Positions 1 through 8,914 of a stretch of DNA of 64,000 nt are shown piece by piece. The notes beneath the pieces are model-generated. The model saw only the letters and a list, made by a program, of their open reading frames with translations, was not told the DNA's origin and searched no databases. The translations under genes and the position numbers were made by a program. How positions within the stretch are numbered: position 1 is the first letter of the stretch; every line of letters starts with the position of its first letter. The DNA comes from Candidatus Kosakonia sp. 282A-S69 (GTDB lineage: Bacteria; Pseudomonadota; Gammaproteobacteria; Enterobacterales; Enterobacteriaceae): assembly GCF_029433855.1 (NCBI RefSeq), contig NZ_JAROAU010000001.1, forward strand, positions 470,468-534,467, given 5' to 3'.

Positions 1-2
1 AT

Positions 3-137
3 GAGATTACCAAAAAGTTAGCAAGTATGAGAGCGGTAATTAGCGAAAAATTTAACCTTAAACCAGGTGTTGATGAAATGGATGATATTGAAAGAGAATT
101 AGGAAATATTCGTTATTGGAAGCCATGCTTGGAATAG
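3..137 (+). CDS. 3' end of an unidentified gene, truncated by the window edge
   Basis: An open frame enters from the left edge and runs 44 codons to a TAG at 135-137. The visible tail is charged and ends NIRYWKPCLE. Composition is AT-rich, unlike the GC-rich genes from 1272 onward, which fits an accessory locus. The next gene is a small immunity-like frame, so this could be the C-terminus of a polymorphic toxin or of another immunity protein. No family is recognisable from so short a tail. The reading frame is seen directly; the toxin/immunity idea is inference from neighbours. Confidence 0.4.
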   Translation, partial: EITKKLASMRAVISEKFNLKPGVDEMDDIERELGNIRYWKPCLE

Positions 138-220
138 GTTGTTGATAAATAGGAACTTTATTGGGGTTGTTTATCGGCGCTGCTTTTTCATAAAGAGTAA
201 TATTATAATGGATTTTTATC

Positions 221-607
221 TTGGATATTAAAAAGAGCAACCTTAAAGATGGTTTGGTTTTTAAAAATGAGGATAACCCACGCGAGTCTGTTATCGTTAA
301 TTTCTACACGTTTGTTAGCCTTGTTAAAGGCATAATGATTGCTTATGGTAAGAAATCTGCAGGCGAGGCTGAGTCTATAATTAATAACTCAGCTATGCTA
401 ACCGTACCACCCCAGAATTATCTGGGTGCTTGCTTGCTGGGACATGAGGAAGAATATTACTGGGCTATGGTTATTTCGCACGGTGATCGGTTTTTTGAAA
501 AGGGATTTAGTTATGCTGCGCCTGATAGCTACGATGAGTGGGAAAGTAAATATATAGCAGACAACAAGCTCAAAACTCATAGTTTGCTATATAAGGATGA
601 GGAGTGA
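221..607 (+). CDS. Small orphan protein, possible immunity protein, with a damaged start
   Basis: A 128-residue acidic soluble protein can be read from a TTG at 221, with no signal peptide or membrane segment. I do not recognise the family. The TTG has no convincing Shine-Dalgarno sequence. An ATG at 208, preceded by AGAG at 194-197, opens a frame reading MDFYLGY and stop. Removing one G from the GG at 222-223 would join that frame to the long one and give MDFYLDIKKSN. The gene therefore probably carries a one-base insertion near 222-223, or a base-call error. AT-rich composition and position in a cluster of small unrelated genes beside nikR, where E. coli has rhsB, suggest an orphan immunity gene. 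Function is inferred from context only. Confidence 0.5.
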   Translation: MDIKKSNLKDGLVFKNEDNPRESVIVNFYTFVSLVKGIMIAYGKKSAGEAESIINNSAMLTVPPQNYLGACLLGHEEEYYWAMVISHGDRFFEKGFSYAAPDSYDEWESKYIADNKLKTHSLLYKDEE

Positions 608-647
608 GGAAATTGCAGGCAAATAAAAAGCGCTGATTCTAAAGTTA

Positions 648-1109
648 ATGATGAAGCAAATTAATCTCTCTGATTTTCTGTGCCAGTTGGGTGATGGCTC
701 TGGAGAGTTAGATCTTTGTAAGGAGTTAACCATTGCGCGGGAAGCTAAAGACGCGGAACTGGTTGATCTGCTTTTATATTTAAGCGCGGTAGTCAATTTT
801 GATTACGATGATGTCGACATATTAAATCAGCTTGTGACAGATCCCTGGCATCAGAAGCATGAAGAGATCGTAGGATTGTTAGATCATTATCGGCACCCTT
901 CCAGCGTGGACCCTCTTTATAAAGCCGCGCTGCTCAATCTTGAGTACAGGGATTACGATGAGGATTTCATACTGGCAAATAAATGCATACGGGCGCTGGA
1001 GAAAATAGGGGACCAAAAAGCTATTGAGAAAATGCAATTATTAGCCGACGCTGATAATGCGTTAATCCGTCAATATGCCAAAAAACACTTAAATAGAGTC
1101 CGGCGTTAA
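648..1109 (+). CDS. Small helical repeat-like protein, possible immunity protein
   Basis: The product is 153 residues, acidic and soluble, beginning MMKQINLSDF. It looks all-helical: leucine-rich stretches around residues 20-60, and a C-terminal helical pair near 105-148 reading ALEKIGDQKAIEKMQLLAD that resembles a HEAT-type repeat. There is no signal peptide. Two adjacent ATGs (648 and 651) could start it, and neither has a strong ribosome site. It follows another immunity-like gene by 40 bases and is AT-richer than the housekeeping genes. Immunity proteins of Rhs and contact-dependent toxins are often small helical proteins of this kind, but that role is inferred. Confidence 0.55.
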   Translation: MMKQINLSDFLCQLGDGSGELDLCKELTIAREAKDAELVDLLLYLSAVVNFDYDDVDILNQLVTDPWHQKHEEIVGLLDHYRHPSSVDPLYKAALLNLEYRDYDEDFILANKCIRALEKIGDQKAIEKMQLLADADNALIRQYAKKHLNRVRR

Positions 1110-1271
1110 AGCAGAGCAACGTCACTGGATTAGCTCAACGTAAAGGCGTAAGGCGCGCTATCTGCAACAAGTCACCCTTCTTAAGATCTTACCCATGTCC
1201 CGCTGACGGGCCAAATTGACAACCCCACTTTGCCACGCTAGTTTTCCCGAAAGCCCTCGACCTGTTAAACC

Positions 1272-1772
1272 ATGATTGATTTTAACGCCGACATTATTAG
1301 CTTCACTTCGCTTGCCAATATCCATCTTGGTCATTCCGTGGATATCTACCTTGAGGAGATGCTTACCCGTTTTACTGTCGAGACGAAAACGTATCCCCCT
1401 TCATCGCCGTTGGGCGGCGATATGCACGGCTATTTTCTTGATGACAACACGGTTTCGATCTTTACCGATGCGAACGACATTATCGTCTCTGTCGCCTGCA
1501 ACCAGAACTATCGCGGTAGATACCAGAACAGGCTCTGTGCCGGTGTCACCATGGAGCGGCTTACGCTTCTCAGCAACAGCGTCCTGCTGCTTAACGGCGC
1601 TCTGATTGTTGATGATGATTACGGGCTCGCTTTCTCTCTCCCTTCGCCCTATGACGAAATTGCCGATCATCTCCAGCACATCCCTGGCGATCTGCAACTC
1701 GTTGAAATTGTCGTCAGCGACAACGCTTCGTGGGCCCCACAAGCTTCACGCAAAGGAGGTAAAAAAAGATGA
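1272..1772 (+). CDS. Conserved hypothetical protein paired with a SUKH-family gene
   Basis: The product is 166 residues, begins MIDFNADIISF and ends in a basic tail RKGGKKR. I recognise no catalytic motif. Alternating hydrophobic strands suggest a beta-rich soluble domain. There is little Shine-Dalgarno signal before the ATG, and the upstream frame closes with a TAA six bases before it, so no longer start exists. The gene overlaps the next start by four bases (ATGA), and its last codons carry the AAAGGAGGT ribosome site of that gene, so the two are translationally coupled. Two-gene units of a hypothetical plus a SMI1/KNR4-like protein occur near Rhs loci; function here is unknown. Confidence 0.65.
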   Translation: MIDFNADIISFTSLANIHLGHSVDIYLEEMLTRFTVETKTYPPSSPLGGDMHGYFLDDNTVSIFTDANDIIVSVACNQNYRGRYQNRLCAGVTMERLTLLSNSVLLLNGALIVDDDYGLAFSLPSPYDEIADHLQHIPGDLQLVEIVVSDNASWAPQASRKGGKKR

Positions 1773-2122
1773 ATAACAGCCTGCTGCAAACCACCCTGGA
1801 TGCGTTCAAAACCACCCACCATTTAACATTCCCCGAACGTTACACGCGCTTTCTCGCCGCGCAGCGCGACGCCACCGACATCGCCACCCCCGGAGGTGAG
1901 GTGATCTACCTTTTCGCCCACGACGATCTGCTGGAGCGAAACGACACCTATGCCATCCAGCAGGTGGAGCCTGAGTATCTGCTGATTGGGCAGGATGGCG
2001 ACATCGGCTACTTTATCCACGGTAAATCGGGCAGTGAGACGATCTACAGGCAGGATCTGGGTGCACTTGGCGCGCTGCCAATGGAGCCTGCCGCTGAGAG
2101 TATCGACCAGTTGCTCGCCTGA
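1769..2122 (+). CDS. SMI1/KNR4 (SUKH) family protein
   Basis: The product is 117 residues. Its N-terminal part (LDAFKTTHHLTFPERYTRFL) and its central strand pair (YLLIGQDGDIGYFIHGK) match the layout of SMI1/KNR4 domains: an opening helix and 'P..Y..FL' segment, followed by a beta sheet with a G-D-G turn. Many bacterial SUKH proteins are immunity proteins against nuclease or deaminase toxins. It starts at the ATG inside the ATGA overlap with the upstream gene and has a strong AAAGGAGGT site, so translation is coupled. No cognate toxin gene lies in this window, so an immunity role is inferred. Confidence 0.6.
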   Translation: MNNSLLQTTLDAFKTTHHLTFPERYTRFLAAQRDATDIATPGGEVIYLFAHDDLLERNDTYAIQQVEPEYLLIGQDGDIGYFIHGKSGSETIYRQDLGALGALPMEPAAESIDQLLA

Positions 2123-2181
2123 ACGTTTTGCCTTTGATTTTCCTCACAAAGCCAATTTCCTCGCTGCCCGCTCGCGTACCA

Positions 2182-2208
2182 GACAAAAATTTAATTTAAA
2201 GCCGGTAT
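2182..2208 (+). promoter_or_regulatory. Weak sigma-28 (FliA)-like promoter before the chemoreceptor
   Basis: GACA at 2182-2185 and GCCGGTAT at 2201-2208 are separated by exactly 15 bases, as in the flagellar consensus TAAA-N15-GCCGATAA. The -10 half matches 6 of 8 bases and the -35 half 2 of 4. Chemoreceptor genes are often FliA-dependent, which is the main reason to list this weak match. It lies 67 bases before the gene start. Confidence 0.3.
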
Positions 2209-2274
2209 AACTTTTGCGCACATTCGTCCGATATATCCGTCATGCGCCCCGCGCCATGTCCTATCGGAGAAGTT

Positions 2275-4215
2275 ATGTCACTCAAAAGAAACACCGGGAA
2301 AAAGCTCAAAGCCAGGACGCTGATGTTGATATCCATCTTTGTCACGATAACCGCCGGTTTTCTTGTGACCATTGGCCTGCTGATATGGCAAGCGATGGCG
2401 CAGCAGGAGGCGGTGGCGAAGAAACATCTGCAACAAATTGCCCAGACCGAAACCCTGCAGGTGAGCCAGCAGCTCGACTCTGCGCTGGTTGCGGCGCGGG
2501 ATGTGGGTAACAGCGCCTGGTCACTGCGTGAAGCGGGCCTTGCGGATCGCAAAGGGCTGGATCAGCTCCTGCGCGACTATCTGCATGCGCACAGCGATTT
2601 CCTCTCAATGTCGCTGGCCTTTGAACCGAACGCTTTCGACGGTAAAGATGCCGAATTTGCCGGCAAACCGGAGCAGGACCCTGCTGGTCGCTACGCCCGT
2701 TATGTCGATCGCGACTCTGCGGGCAACCCGGCGCTGCATAACCTGCTCGATTACGAAACGCCCGGCAGCGGCAACTACTATGTGCTGCCGCGCCAACGGC
2801 AAAAAGAGGTGATCATCGAGCCCTATATCTACCCCTACAACGGCGTCGATGTGATGCTCACCTCCATCGCCGCGCCGATTATGCGCAACGGTAAATTCCA
2901 GGGCTCTGTCACGTCTGACTTCTCGCTGGAGACGCTGCAAAAACGGATTGGTGCCATCAAACCGTGGAACGGCGTCGGCTATGCCGTGCTGCTGTCGGCG
3001 GAGAATCACGTCGTCTCTAGCCCGGACAAAGCGGCCATCGGCAAGCCTTACAAAGGCAGCATAACGGGTAGCGAAGTGGTGCGTTTCGACGATCCGCAGC
3101 TTGGCGAACCGGCATTTATTACCTGGCGCACCATTGCGGTCGGCAACAGCGGCACGCCGTGGAAGCTGGCAATTATCACGCCGGTCAGCGTGGTGATGGC
3201 GGAAGCCTGGCACTTCCTGATGAACGCGATTGTGATGATGGTGCTGAGCATTATTATCGTCAGCCTGGTGGTGGCGTTGGTCTTTACCCGCAAAGTCGCG
3301 CGCCCGGTGGGCGGCGAGCCATCCGAAGCTGCTGAGATCGCCCTCTCGGTTGCGCAGGGGGATCTTAGCAGCACCATTCCCGTGCAGAGAGGTGACAACA
3401 GCAGCATCTTCTACGCGCTGCACGCCATGCAGGGGCAGCTGCACCGGATTGTCAGCACCATCACCGATGCCAGCAACTCGGTGCGTGCGGGCAGTAGCGA
3501 GATTGCCGCCGGTAACCTCGATCTCGCTTCACGTACCGAAGAGCAGGCGGCGGCGATTGTGCAAACCGCGGCGAGCATGGAGCAGATTGCCGTCACGGTG
3601 AAAAATAACGCCGATAACGCCCACAAAGCGACGCGTCTTACCGAACAGGCGACGGACATTGCCGGGCAGGGTGAAGCGCTGGTCGATGAAGTGGTGGATG
3701 TGATCAATAAAATCGATGAAAGTGCGCAGAAGATCGGCGATATCAACAGCATCATCGACGGTATCGCTTTCCAGACCAATATCCTCGCGCTGAACGCCGC
3801 CGTGGAAGCGGCGCGCGCGGGCGAGCAGGGGCGCGGTTTTGCGGTGGTTGCGGGTGAAGTGCGCAGCCTGGCGCAGCGCAGCGCCAACGCGGCGAAAGAG
3901 ATCTCAACGCTGATTGATGAGTCGACCGGGCGCGTCAGCAAAGGCGTGGCGCTGGTGAATGAAACCGGCGCGATGATGAAGCAGATTATCGATGCGGTCT
4001 CTAATGTTCACCTGGTGATCAACGAAATTGTGCAGGCGCTGGATGAGCAGACCAAGGGCATCAATCAGGTCAGCGTGGCGGTAAACCAGATGGATAGCGC
4101 CACCCAGCAGAACGCCTCGCTGGTGCAGCAGATCTCCGCCGCAGCCATGTCGCTGGAGGAGCAGGCGAAATCACTGGAAGAGACGCTGGCCTTCTTCGCC
4201 GCGCGTCAGGTGTAA
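2275..4215 (+). CDS. Methyl-accepting chemotaxis protein
   Basis: This is an inner-membrane chemoreceptor of 646 residues. TM1 spans about residues 14-40, followed by a periplasmic Cache-like sensor domain (about 45-305), TM2 (about 313-338), a HAMP domain containing RPVGGEP, and a long cytoplasmic coiled coil. The signalling tip near residues 495-530 contains [20 protein letters not shown] and [15 protein letters not shown], which bind CheA/CheW. The C-terminus lacks the NWETF-type pentapeptide that tethers CheR/CheB, so it is probably a receptor adapted with help from others. The ATG at 2275 is preferred over 2242 because GGAGAAG precedes it. The ligand cannot be told. It stands alone, with its own terminator, and is not part of the usual E. 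coli nik neighbourhood. Confidence 0.92.
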   Translation: MSLKRNTGKKLKARTLMLISIFVTITAGFLVTIGLLIWQAMAQQEAVAKKHLQQIAQTETLQVSQQLDSALVAARDVGNSAWSLREAGLADRKGLDQLLRDYLHAHSDFLSMSLAFEPNAFDGKDAEFAGKPEQDPAGRYARYVDRDSAGNPALHNLLDYETPGSGNYYVLPRQRQKEVIIEPYIYPYNGVDVMLTSIAAPIMRNGKFQGSVTSDFSLETLQKRIGAIKPWNGVGYAVLLSAENHVVSSPDKAAIGKPYKGSITGSEVVRFDDPQLGEPAFITWRTIAVGNSGTPWKLAIITPVSVVMAEAWHFLMNAIVMMVLSIIIVSLVVALVFTRKVARPVGGEPSEAAEIALSVAQGDLSSTIPVQRGDNSSIFYALHAMQGQLHRIVSTITDASNSVRAGSSEIAAGNLDLASRTEEQAAAIVQTAASMEQIAVTVKNNADNAHKATRLTEQATDIAGQGEALVDEVVDVINKIDESAQKIGDINSIIDGIAFQTNILALNAAVEAARAGEQGRGFAVVAGEVRSLAQRSANAAKEISTLIDESTGRVSKGVALVNETGAMMKQIIDAVSNVHLVINEIVQALDEQTKGINQVSVAVNQMDSATQQNASLVQQISAAAMSLEEQAKSLEETLAFFAARQV

Positions 4216-4218
4216 CAC

Positions 4219-4243
4219 AAAGGCCCGCGCTATGCGGGCCTTT
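4219..4243. terminator. Bidirectional terminator between the MCP and hydrolase genes
   Basis: A perfect 10-base stem AAAGGCCCGC / GCGGGCCTTT with a 5-base loop lies between two convergent genes. A-runs and T-runs flank both arms, so it can serve either strand. Confidence 0.8.
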
Positions 4244-4254
4244 CCCTTAACGCG

Positions 4255-5247
4255 TCACTTTGCCAGATCCTCGAGCAGTGCCCGGTGAAACGTCGCCGGG
4301 TCCTGCATCTGCGGCGCATGGCCTAAGCCATCAAACTCCACCAGCCGGGCATTGGGGATGAGCTCTGCCGCCTCTTTGCCCAATACCTTGTAGTTGCCGA
4401 CCGCCTTTTTCACCTCTGGCGGCGCGTCATCGCTGCCGGGCGCGGTCGTATCACCGGTGCCGATAAATAACGTGGTAGGCACGCGTAAATCCTTGAACTC
4501 ATAGAACACCGGCTGGGTGTAGATCATGTCGTAGATCAGCGCCGAGTTCCACGCCACGCGCGTCTTGCCCGGCCCGTTGTTTAACCCCGCCAGCATCTCA
4601 ACCCATTTGTTGTATTCCGGCTTCCATTCACCCATGTAATAGGTCTTCTGCTCGTAAGCTTTAATGCTCTGCGCGGTGGTTTTCAGCTCGCGCTGATACC
4701 ACGCGTCCACGCTGCGATAGGGCACGCCCTTCGCCTTCCAGTCCTCAAGGCCAATCGGGTTAACCATCACCAGCTTCTGCGTCTCTTTCGGGTACATCAG
4801 CGCATAACGCGTCGCCAGCATGCCGCCGGTAGAGTGGCCGATAATCACCGCTTTTTTCACTCCCAGCTTCGCCAGCAGCTGATGGGTATTCTCCGCCAGT
4901 TGCTGGAAGCTGTACTGGTAATTGGCCGGTTTAGTGGAGGTGCAAAAGCCAATCTGATCGGGGGCAATCACCCGGTAACCGGCCTCATGCAGCGCGGTGA
5001 TGGTGCTCTCCCAGGTGGCGGCGCAAAAGTTTTTGCCATGCAGCAGCACCACGGTTTCGCCGTTCGGTTTATCGGCGGAAATATCCATATAGCCCATGCT
5101 TAAGGGTTGGCGCTGGGAGTGAAACTCAAAATGCATCAGCGGCCACGGGTAGGTGAACCCTTCGAGCTGCCCACCATACTCTGCGGCCTGCGCCGCGCCG
5201 GTGAACATCATCGCGAGCAGTAGCGCGCGGCGGGGAAAACGTCGCAT
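4255..5247 (-). CDS. Secreted alpha/beta hydrolase
   Basis: The product is 330 residues with a Sec signal peptide (MRRFPRRALLLAMMFTGAAQA, cut near residue 21), so it is likely periplasmic. The fold is clear: oxyanion-region VVLLHGKNF, nucleophile elbow GHSTGG (Ser near residue 139), an acidic residue in the GTGDTTAPG region, and the catalytic His in GLGHAPQ near the end. The substrate is not evident; proline iminopeptidase-, esterase- and haloperoxidase-like enzymes share these motifs. The start has an AGGAGG site. The gene lies 17 bases after the SDR gene and is probably co-transcribed with it. Confidence 0.85.
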   Translation of the reverse strand: MRRFPRRALLLAMMFTGAAQAAEYGGQLEGFTYPWPLMHFEFHSQRQPLSMGYMDISADKPNGETVVLLHGKNFCAATWESTITALHEAGYRVIAPDQIGFCTSTKPANYQYSFQQLAENTHQLLAKLGVKKAVIIGHSTGGMLATRYALMYPKETQKLVMVNPIGLEDWKAKGVPYRSVDAWYQRELKTTAQSIKAYEQKTYYMGEWKPEYNKWVEMLAGLNNGPGKTRVAWNSALIYDMIYTQPVFYEFKDLRVPTTLFIGTGDTTAPGSDDAPPEVKKAVGNYKVLGKEAAELIPNARLVEFDGLGHAPQMQDPATFHRALLEDLAK

Positions 5248-5264
5248 ACAACCTCCTGGCTCGT

Positions 5265-6059
5265 TTAAACGATATCGTCCACCACGCCGCCATCGACGCG
5301 CAGCGCCGCGCCGGAGGTCGCCGATGCCTGCGTCGAACAGACATAAACCACCATATTCGCCACCTCTTCAACGGTGGCAGCGCGCTGGATCACGGATGAG
5401 GGGCGATTCGCCATCACAAACTCTTTCGCCAGCGTCTCCAGCGACTTACCGGTTCTCTCCATCTCTTCCTGCATCATGCCGGCGAAACCGTCGGACATTG
5501 TCGGCCCCGGCAGCACGCTGTTAACCGTGACGCCGCTGCCGGCCACAAACTTCGCCAGCCCGCGCGCCAGCGACAGCTGCGCCGTTTTGGTCACGCCGTA
5601 GTGGATCATATCTGCCGGAATATTCAGGGCAGACTCGGAGGAGATAAACACCACGCGGCCCCAGCCCTTATCGACCATCGCGGGCAGCAGCGCGCGCGCC
5701 AGCCGCACGCCGGACATAACGTTGGTCTGCCAGTAGTTCTCCCAGGTGTCATCATCGGTGGCGTAGAAATCCTGCGGGCCATAAATACCGGCATTATTAA
5801 CCAGGATATCGACGCCTGAGGCGGCCTCAAGCAGCGAAGAGACGCCCGCAGCCGAGCCAAGATCGGCTGCGGCGGTGCGCACGCGAGCGCCGCTCACTTG
5901 CTGCGTTAATTGCTCTTTTGCCTTGCTGACCGACTCGTCGCTGCGCCCGTTGAGGATCACCTCCGCGCCGCTCTGCGCCAGCCCGGTGGCAATCGCGAAA
6001 CCAATCCCGCCCGTCGAGGCGGTGACCAGCGCCACTTTTCCGCTCAGATCAATCTTCAT
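5265..6059 (-). CDS. Short-chain dehydrogenase/reductase
   Basis: A classical SDR oxidoreductase of 264 residues. It shows the nucleotide-binding TASTGGIGFAIA near residue 12, NNAG near residue 86, the catalytic Ser in FISSES and the Y-x-x-x-K motif in YGVTKTA. ASSVI-like substrate-loop residues and a C-terminal DGG complete the family pattern. NADP(H) or NAD(H) would be the cofactor; the substrate is unknown. The ATG at 6059 follows AAGGAG, so it is preferred over an in-frame start 36 codons upstream that lacks one. It heads a probable two-gene operon with the secreted hydrolase, which may act on the same compound. Confidence 0.87.
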   Translation of the reverse strand: MKIDLSGKVALVTASTGGIGFAIATGLAQSGAEVILNGRSDESVSKAKEQLTQQVSGARVRTAAADLGSAAGVSSLLEAASGVDILVNNAGIYGPQDFYATDDDTWENYWQTNVMSGVRLARALLPAMVDKGWGRVVFISSESALNIPADMIHYGVTKTAQLSLARGLAKFVAGSGVTVNSVLPGPTMSDGFAGMMQEEMERTGKSLETLAKEFVMANRPSSVIQRAATVEEVANMVVYVCSTQASATSGAALRVDGGVVDDIV

Positions 6060-6133
6060 TATTCGCTCCTTATCGCGTGGATTTGGCAAATAAATAAGCC
6101 TGGCACATGTGGCGCGGTGCGGGCGAAAAAGCA

Positions 6134-6547
6134 TCAGCTGTGGGTGTGTGGTTCCTGCGCCAGGCACTGTAAATGGCCGTGGCGCACGCCGCGCTGGGCG
6201 ATCACCTCATCGGCGAAACGCTCAATCTCGCTACGTTTGCCTTTCAGTACGGCGATCTCAAGACAGTCGTCATGGCTGATGTGTACGTGCAGCGTGGCCA
6301 CCGAGAGGTCGTGATGGTGGTGTTGAGTGGCGACCAGCCGGCTTGCCAGCTCGCGCTTCTCATGTTCATAGACGTAGGTCAGCACACCGTAGCCCGGTCT
6401 ATCCTGATGAGCCGGAGCCTCCTGCGCCAGCGCGTTGCGCAGCAGATCGCGTACGGCTTCCGAGCGGTTGTGGTAGCCGCGCCGCTGGCTTAGCGCGTCC
6501 AGGGCGGTGAGCAGTTCGTCATCAAGCGTTAGGGTAACGCGTTGCAT
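6134..6547 (-). CDS. nikR: Nickel-responsive repressor NikR
   Basis: NikR represses nikABCDE when nickel is plentiful. The 137-residue protein has an N-terminal ribbon-helix-helix DNA-binding domain ([17 protein letters not shown]) and a C-terminal ACT-like metal-binding domain. The high-affinity nickel ligands known from E. coli, His76, His87, His89 and Cys95, are all present at the same positions. It is the last gene of the nik operon and overlaps nikE by 19 bases. Its operator is visible upstream of nikA at 11458-11485, which supports the assignment. Confidence 0.97.
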   Translation of the reverse strand: MQRVTLTLDDELLTALDALSQRRGYHNRSEAVRDLLRNALAQEAPAHQDRPGYGVLTYVYEHEKRELASRLVATQHHHHDLSVATLHVHISHDDCLEIAVLKGKRSEIERFADEVIAQRGVRHGHLQCLAQEPHTHS

Positions 6548-7320
6548 AGCGTGTTCCTCGGGCGAAGTGAAGGGAGGGCGGGTAACACCGCCTGTTGGAG
6601 TGCCTGGCCCGCAGGGGAGCTAAAGCGCAGCGGCGCACTGACGGTGAGGTTTTCGACTATCTGCCCGGCGTCCATTACCAGCACCCGCTGGCAGAAGCGC
6701 TCCACCAGGCGCAGATCGTGGGTGATAAACAGGCACGCCGCGCCGGAGCGCTGTTGCAGCCGTTGCAGCAGCGCAATGATGCCGCTTTGCATCACGCGGT
6801 CGAGGCTGGAGACCGCTTCATCCAGAATCAGTAACCGTGGAGAAACGGCCAGCGCCCGCGCGAGGCAGACGCGTTGCAGCTGGCCGCCGCTCAGCTGGGT
6901 GGGGCGTTTCTCCAGCAGATCCCTCTCCAGTTCGACATCTGCCAGCAGCTGGCCGATGCGCTGTAGCTGCTGCGCTTTGTTGAGACTGGCCAGGTGGCGC
7001 AGCGGTTCGCGCACGATGTCGCGCACCGTCATGCGCGGGTTAACCGCGCTGACCGGGTCCTGAAACACCATCTGCACATCGCGGCGAAAATCGCGACGTG
7101 CGCAGGCGTTAAGCCTCGAAAGCGGCATTCCTCGCCAGCAGATCTCTCCTTGCTCTGGCGCTTCCAGCCCGACCAGCAGGCGCGCCAGCGTGCTCTTGCC
7201 GCAGCCGCTGCGCCCGAGCAGGGCGACGATTTCACCCTGCTTCAGGGTCAGGGAGACATCGTTCAGCACCTGTTGATGACGGTAAGCGTGTGAGAGTTGG
7301 TTAACGGTGAGAATGCTCAT
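6529..7320 (-). CDS. nikE: Nickel ABC transporter ATPase NikE
   Basis: One of the two ATPase subunits of the NikABCDE nickel importer, 263 residues, on the cytoplasmic face. Visible motifs are Walker [10 protein letters not shown] (near residue 36), the signature [15 protein letters not shown], Walker [13 protein letters not shown] and the switch His in FITHD. The ATG overlaps the nikD stop by four bases, as expected for a translationally coupled operon. Length and order match E. coli nikE. Confidence 0.95.
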   Translation of the reverse strand: MSILTVNQLSHAYRHQQVLNDVSLTLKQGEIVALLGRSGCGKSTLARLLVGLEAPEQGEICWRGMPLSRLNACARRDFRRDVQMVFQDPVSAVNPRMTVRDIVREPLRHLASLNKAQQLQRIGQLLADVELERDLLEKRPTQLSGGQLQRVCLARALAVSPRLLILDEAVSSLDRVMQSGIIALLQRLQQRSGAACLFITHDLRLVERFCQRVLVMDAGQIVENLTVSAPLRFSSPAGQALQQAVLPALPSLRPRNTLCNALP

Positions 7321-8081
7321 TGCGCAAGCTCCATGCCGTAGAGCGCCAGGTGCGCGCTGACTAACTGGCGGGTCAGCGGGTGCTGCGGCGTATGGAAAAT
7401 AGCCTCGACCGCACCGCGCTCGATGATGCGCCCGTTATCCATCACCGCCACCTCATCGGCGAGACGGGCCACCACGCCCATATCATGCGTCACCAGCAGC
7501 ATTCCCGGCTGGCGTTGCTGCATCAGGGAGTCGAGCAGGTCGAGGATCCTGGCCTGAGCAATGGTGTCGAGATCGGTGGTGGGCTCATCGGCGATGAGAA
7601 AGGGGGCGTCGGCCAGCAGCGCCAGCGCAATCATCACCCGTTGCAGCATGCCGCCGCTCATCTCAAAAGCGTGAAGAGGAAGAACGCGGCGCGCATCGCG
7701 CAGGCCGACCGCCTCCAGCGCAGCGATAGCGTGCGCTTCACGGAACGGTTTGCCCAGCGCCAGGCAGCTCTCCCGCGCGTGGTCAGCCATGGTGCGCAGC
7801 GGGTTGAAAGCACTGCGAGGGTTCTGCATCACCGTTGCCACCGTCACGCCGCGCAGCGCCTGGGGGGAAACCGGTTGGCCGTCAATCAGCAGCGTGCCCG
7901 CCGTCTGCCGAACGCCTGCGGGCAGTACGCCAAGCGCTGCCGCGCAGGTGAGGGATTTACCGCTGCCGCTGGCGCCGACCAGCGCCAGCACCTGCCCGCG
8001 CCGTAGGGTAAGAGAGAGATCGTCAACCAGCGGTCGCGTGGCCGAAAGCGTGAGATGTTGCAGGCTCAATTGCATAGCCAT
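7317..8081 (-). CDS. nikD: Nickel ABC transporter ATPase NikD
   Basis: The second ATPase of the nickel importer, 254 residues. It shows Walker [10 protein letters not shown], signature [15 protein letters not shown], Walker [13 protein letters not shown] and the H-loop LVTHDMG. It sits between nikC and nikE, with one- and four-base overlaps. ATP hydrolysis by NikD/NikE powers nickel passage through NikB/NikC for hydrogenase maturation under anaerobic growth. Confidence 0.95.
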   Translation of the reverse strand: MAMQLSLQHLTLSATRPLVDDLSLTLRRGQVLALVGASGSGKSLTCAAALGVLPAGVRQTAGTLLIDGQPVSPQALRGVTVATVMQNPRSAFNPLRTMADHARESCLALGKPFREAHAIAALEAVGLRDARRVLPLHAFEMSGGMLQRVMIALALLADAPFLIADEPTTDLDTIAQARILDLLDSLMQQRQPGMLLVTHDMGVVARLADEVAVMDNGRIIERGAVEAIFHTPQHPLTRQLVSAHLALYGMELAQ

Positions 8082-8914
8082 TAGTGGGCGTGCTCCGTGA
8101 CCAGATGCGGATCGAGATGGTCGCGCAGCGCGTCGCCCACCAGGTTAAAGGCCATGACGCTCAGAAACAGCGCCAGCCCCGGCCACAGCATCTGCAGCGG
8201 CTGCGTCCAGATAAACTGCCGCGCGTCATTGATCATCACTCCCCACTCCGGGGTCGGCGCGCTGACCCCGAGACCGAGAAAGGACATCCCGGCGACATGC
8301 AGCATCATATGGCCGATATCCAGCGTCGCCAGCACCAGCAGCGAGGGCACAATCGCGCCCGCCAGGTGGTCACGAAACAGCGACAGATAACCCGCTCCGC
8401 CCAGGCGCGCTGCCAGCACATACTCGCGGCTGCGCAGCGACAGCACCAGGCTGCGCACCATCCGCGCATACCAGGCCCAGTGAGAGAGGGCGATGGCGAT
8501 AATCACATTGGTCAGGCCGGTGCCGAGCACGCCGACCATAAAAAACGACAGGACCGAGGTAGGAAAGGTCATAAAGAGATCGGCGATACGCATAATCAAC
8601 TGATCCACGCGCCCGCCAAGCAGCCCGGCGCAGCCGCCGGCGCTAAGCCCCAGCATCAGCACCAGTAGCAGGCAGCAGAGCACCGACCCGAGCGACACGC
8701 GGGTAGCAGCCAGCAGCCGGGAGAAGATGTCGCGCCCGAGGTGATCCGTGCCGAGCCAGTGCTGGCTATCGGGCGGAAGTAGCCGCGCAGGCAGATCGAT
8801 AGCCTGCGGATCGAAGGGCAGCCACCACTGGCAGCTCAGGGCGATGATAAACAGCAACGCCAGTATCAGCAGGGCGAGGCGCACCGGCCAGCGCGCGGTA
8901 TGGATAAAGTGCAT
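8081..8914 (-). CDS. nikC: Nickel ABC transporter permease NikC
   Basis: Inner-membrane permease, 277 residues, with about six hydrophobic segments starting at residues 12-32. The [15 protein letters not shown] segment after TM1 is typical of the DppC/OppC/NikC branch, and the EAA-like cytoplasmic loop ([24 protein letters not shown]) contacts the ATPases. It overlaps nikD and nikB by one base each, so the whole block is one transcription unit from the nikA promoter. Confidence 0.95.
   Translation of the reverse strand: MHFIHTARWPVRLALLILALLFIIALSCQWWLPFDPQAIDLPARLLPPDSQHWLGTDHLGRDIFSRLLAATRVSLGSVLCCLLLVLMLGLSAGGCAGLLGGRVDQLIMRIADLFMTFPTSVLSFFMVGVLGTGLTNVIIAIALSHWAWYARMVRSLVLSLRSREYVLAARLGGAGYLSLFRDHLAGAIVPSLLVLATLDIGHMMLHVAGMSFLGLGVSAPTPEWGVMINDARQFIWTQPLQMLWPGLALFLSVMAFNLVGDALRDHLDPHLVTEHAH

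Noticed and set aside
208..231. A seven-codon leader peptide MDFYLGY before the immunity-like gene
   Set aside because: More simply explained as the true start of that gene cut off by a one-base insertion.
2605..3444. A 279-codon minus-strand frame opposite the chemoreceptor
   Set aside because: Antisense to the sensor and HAMP domains of a full-length receptor; histidine/arginine-rich shadow composition.
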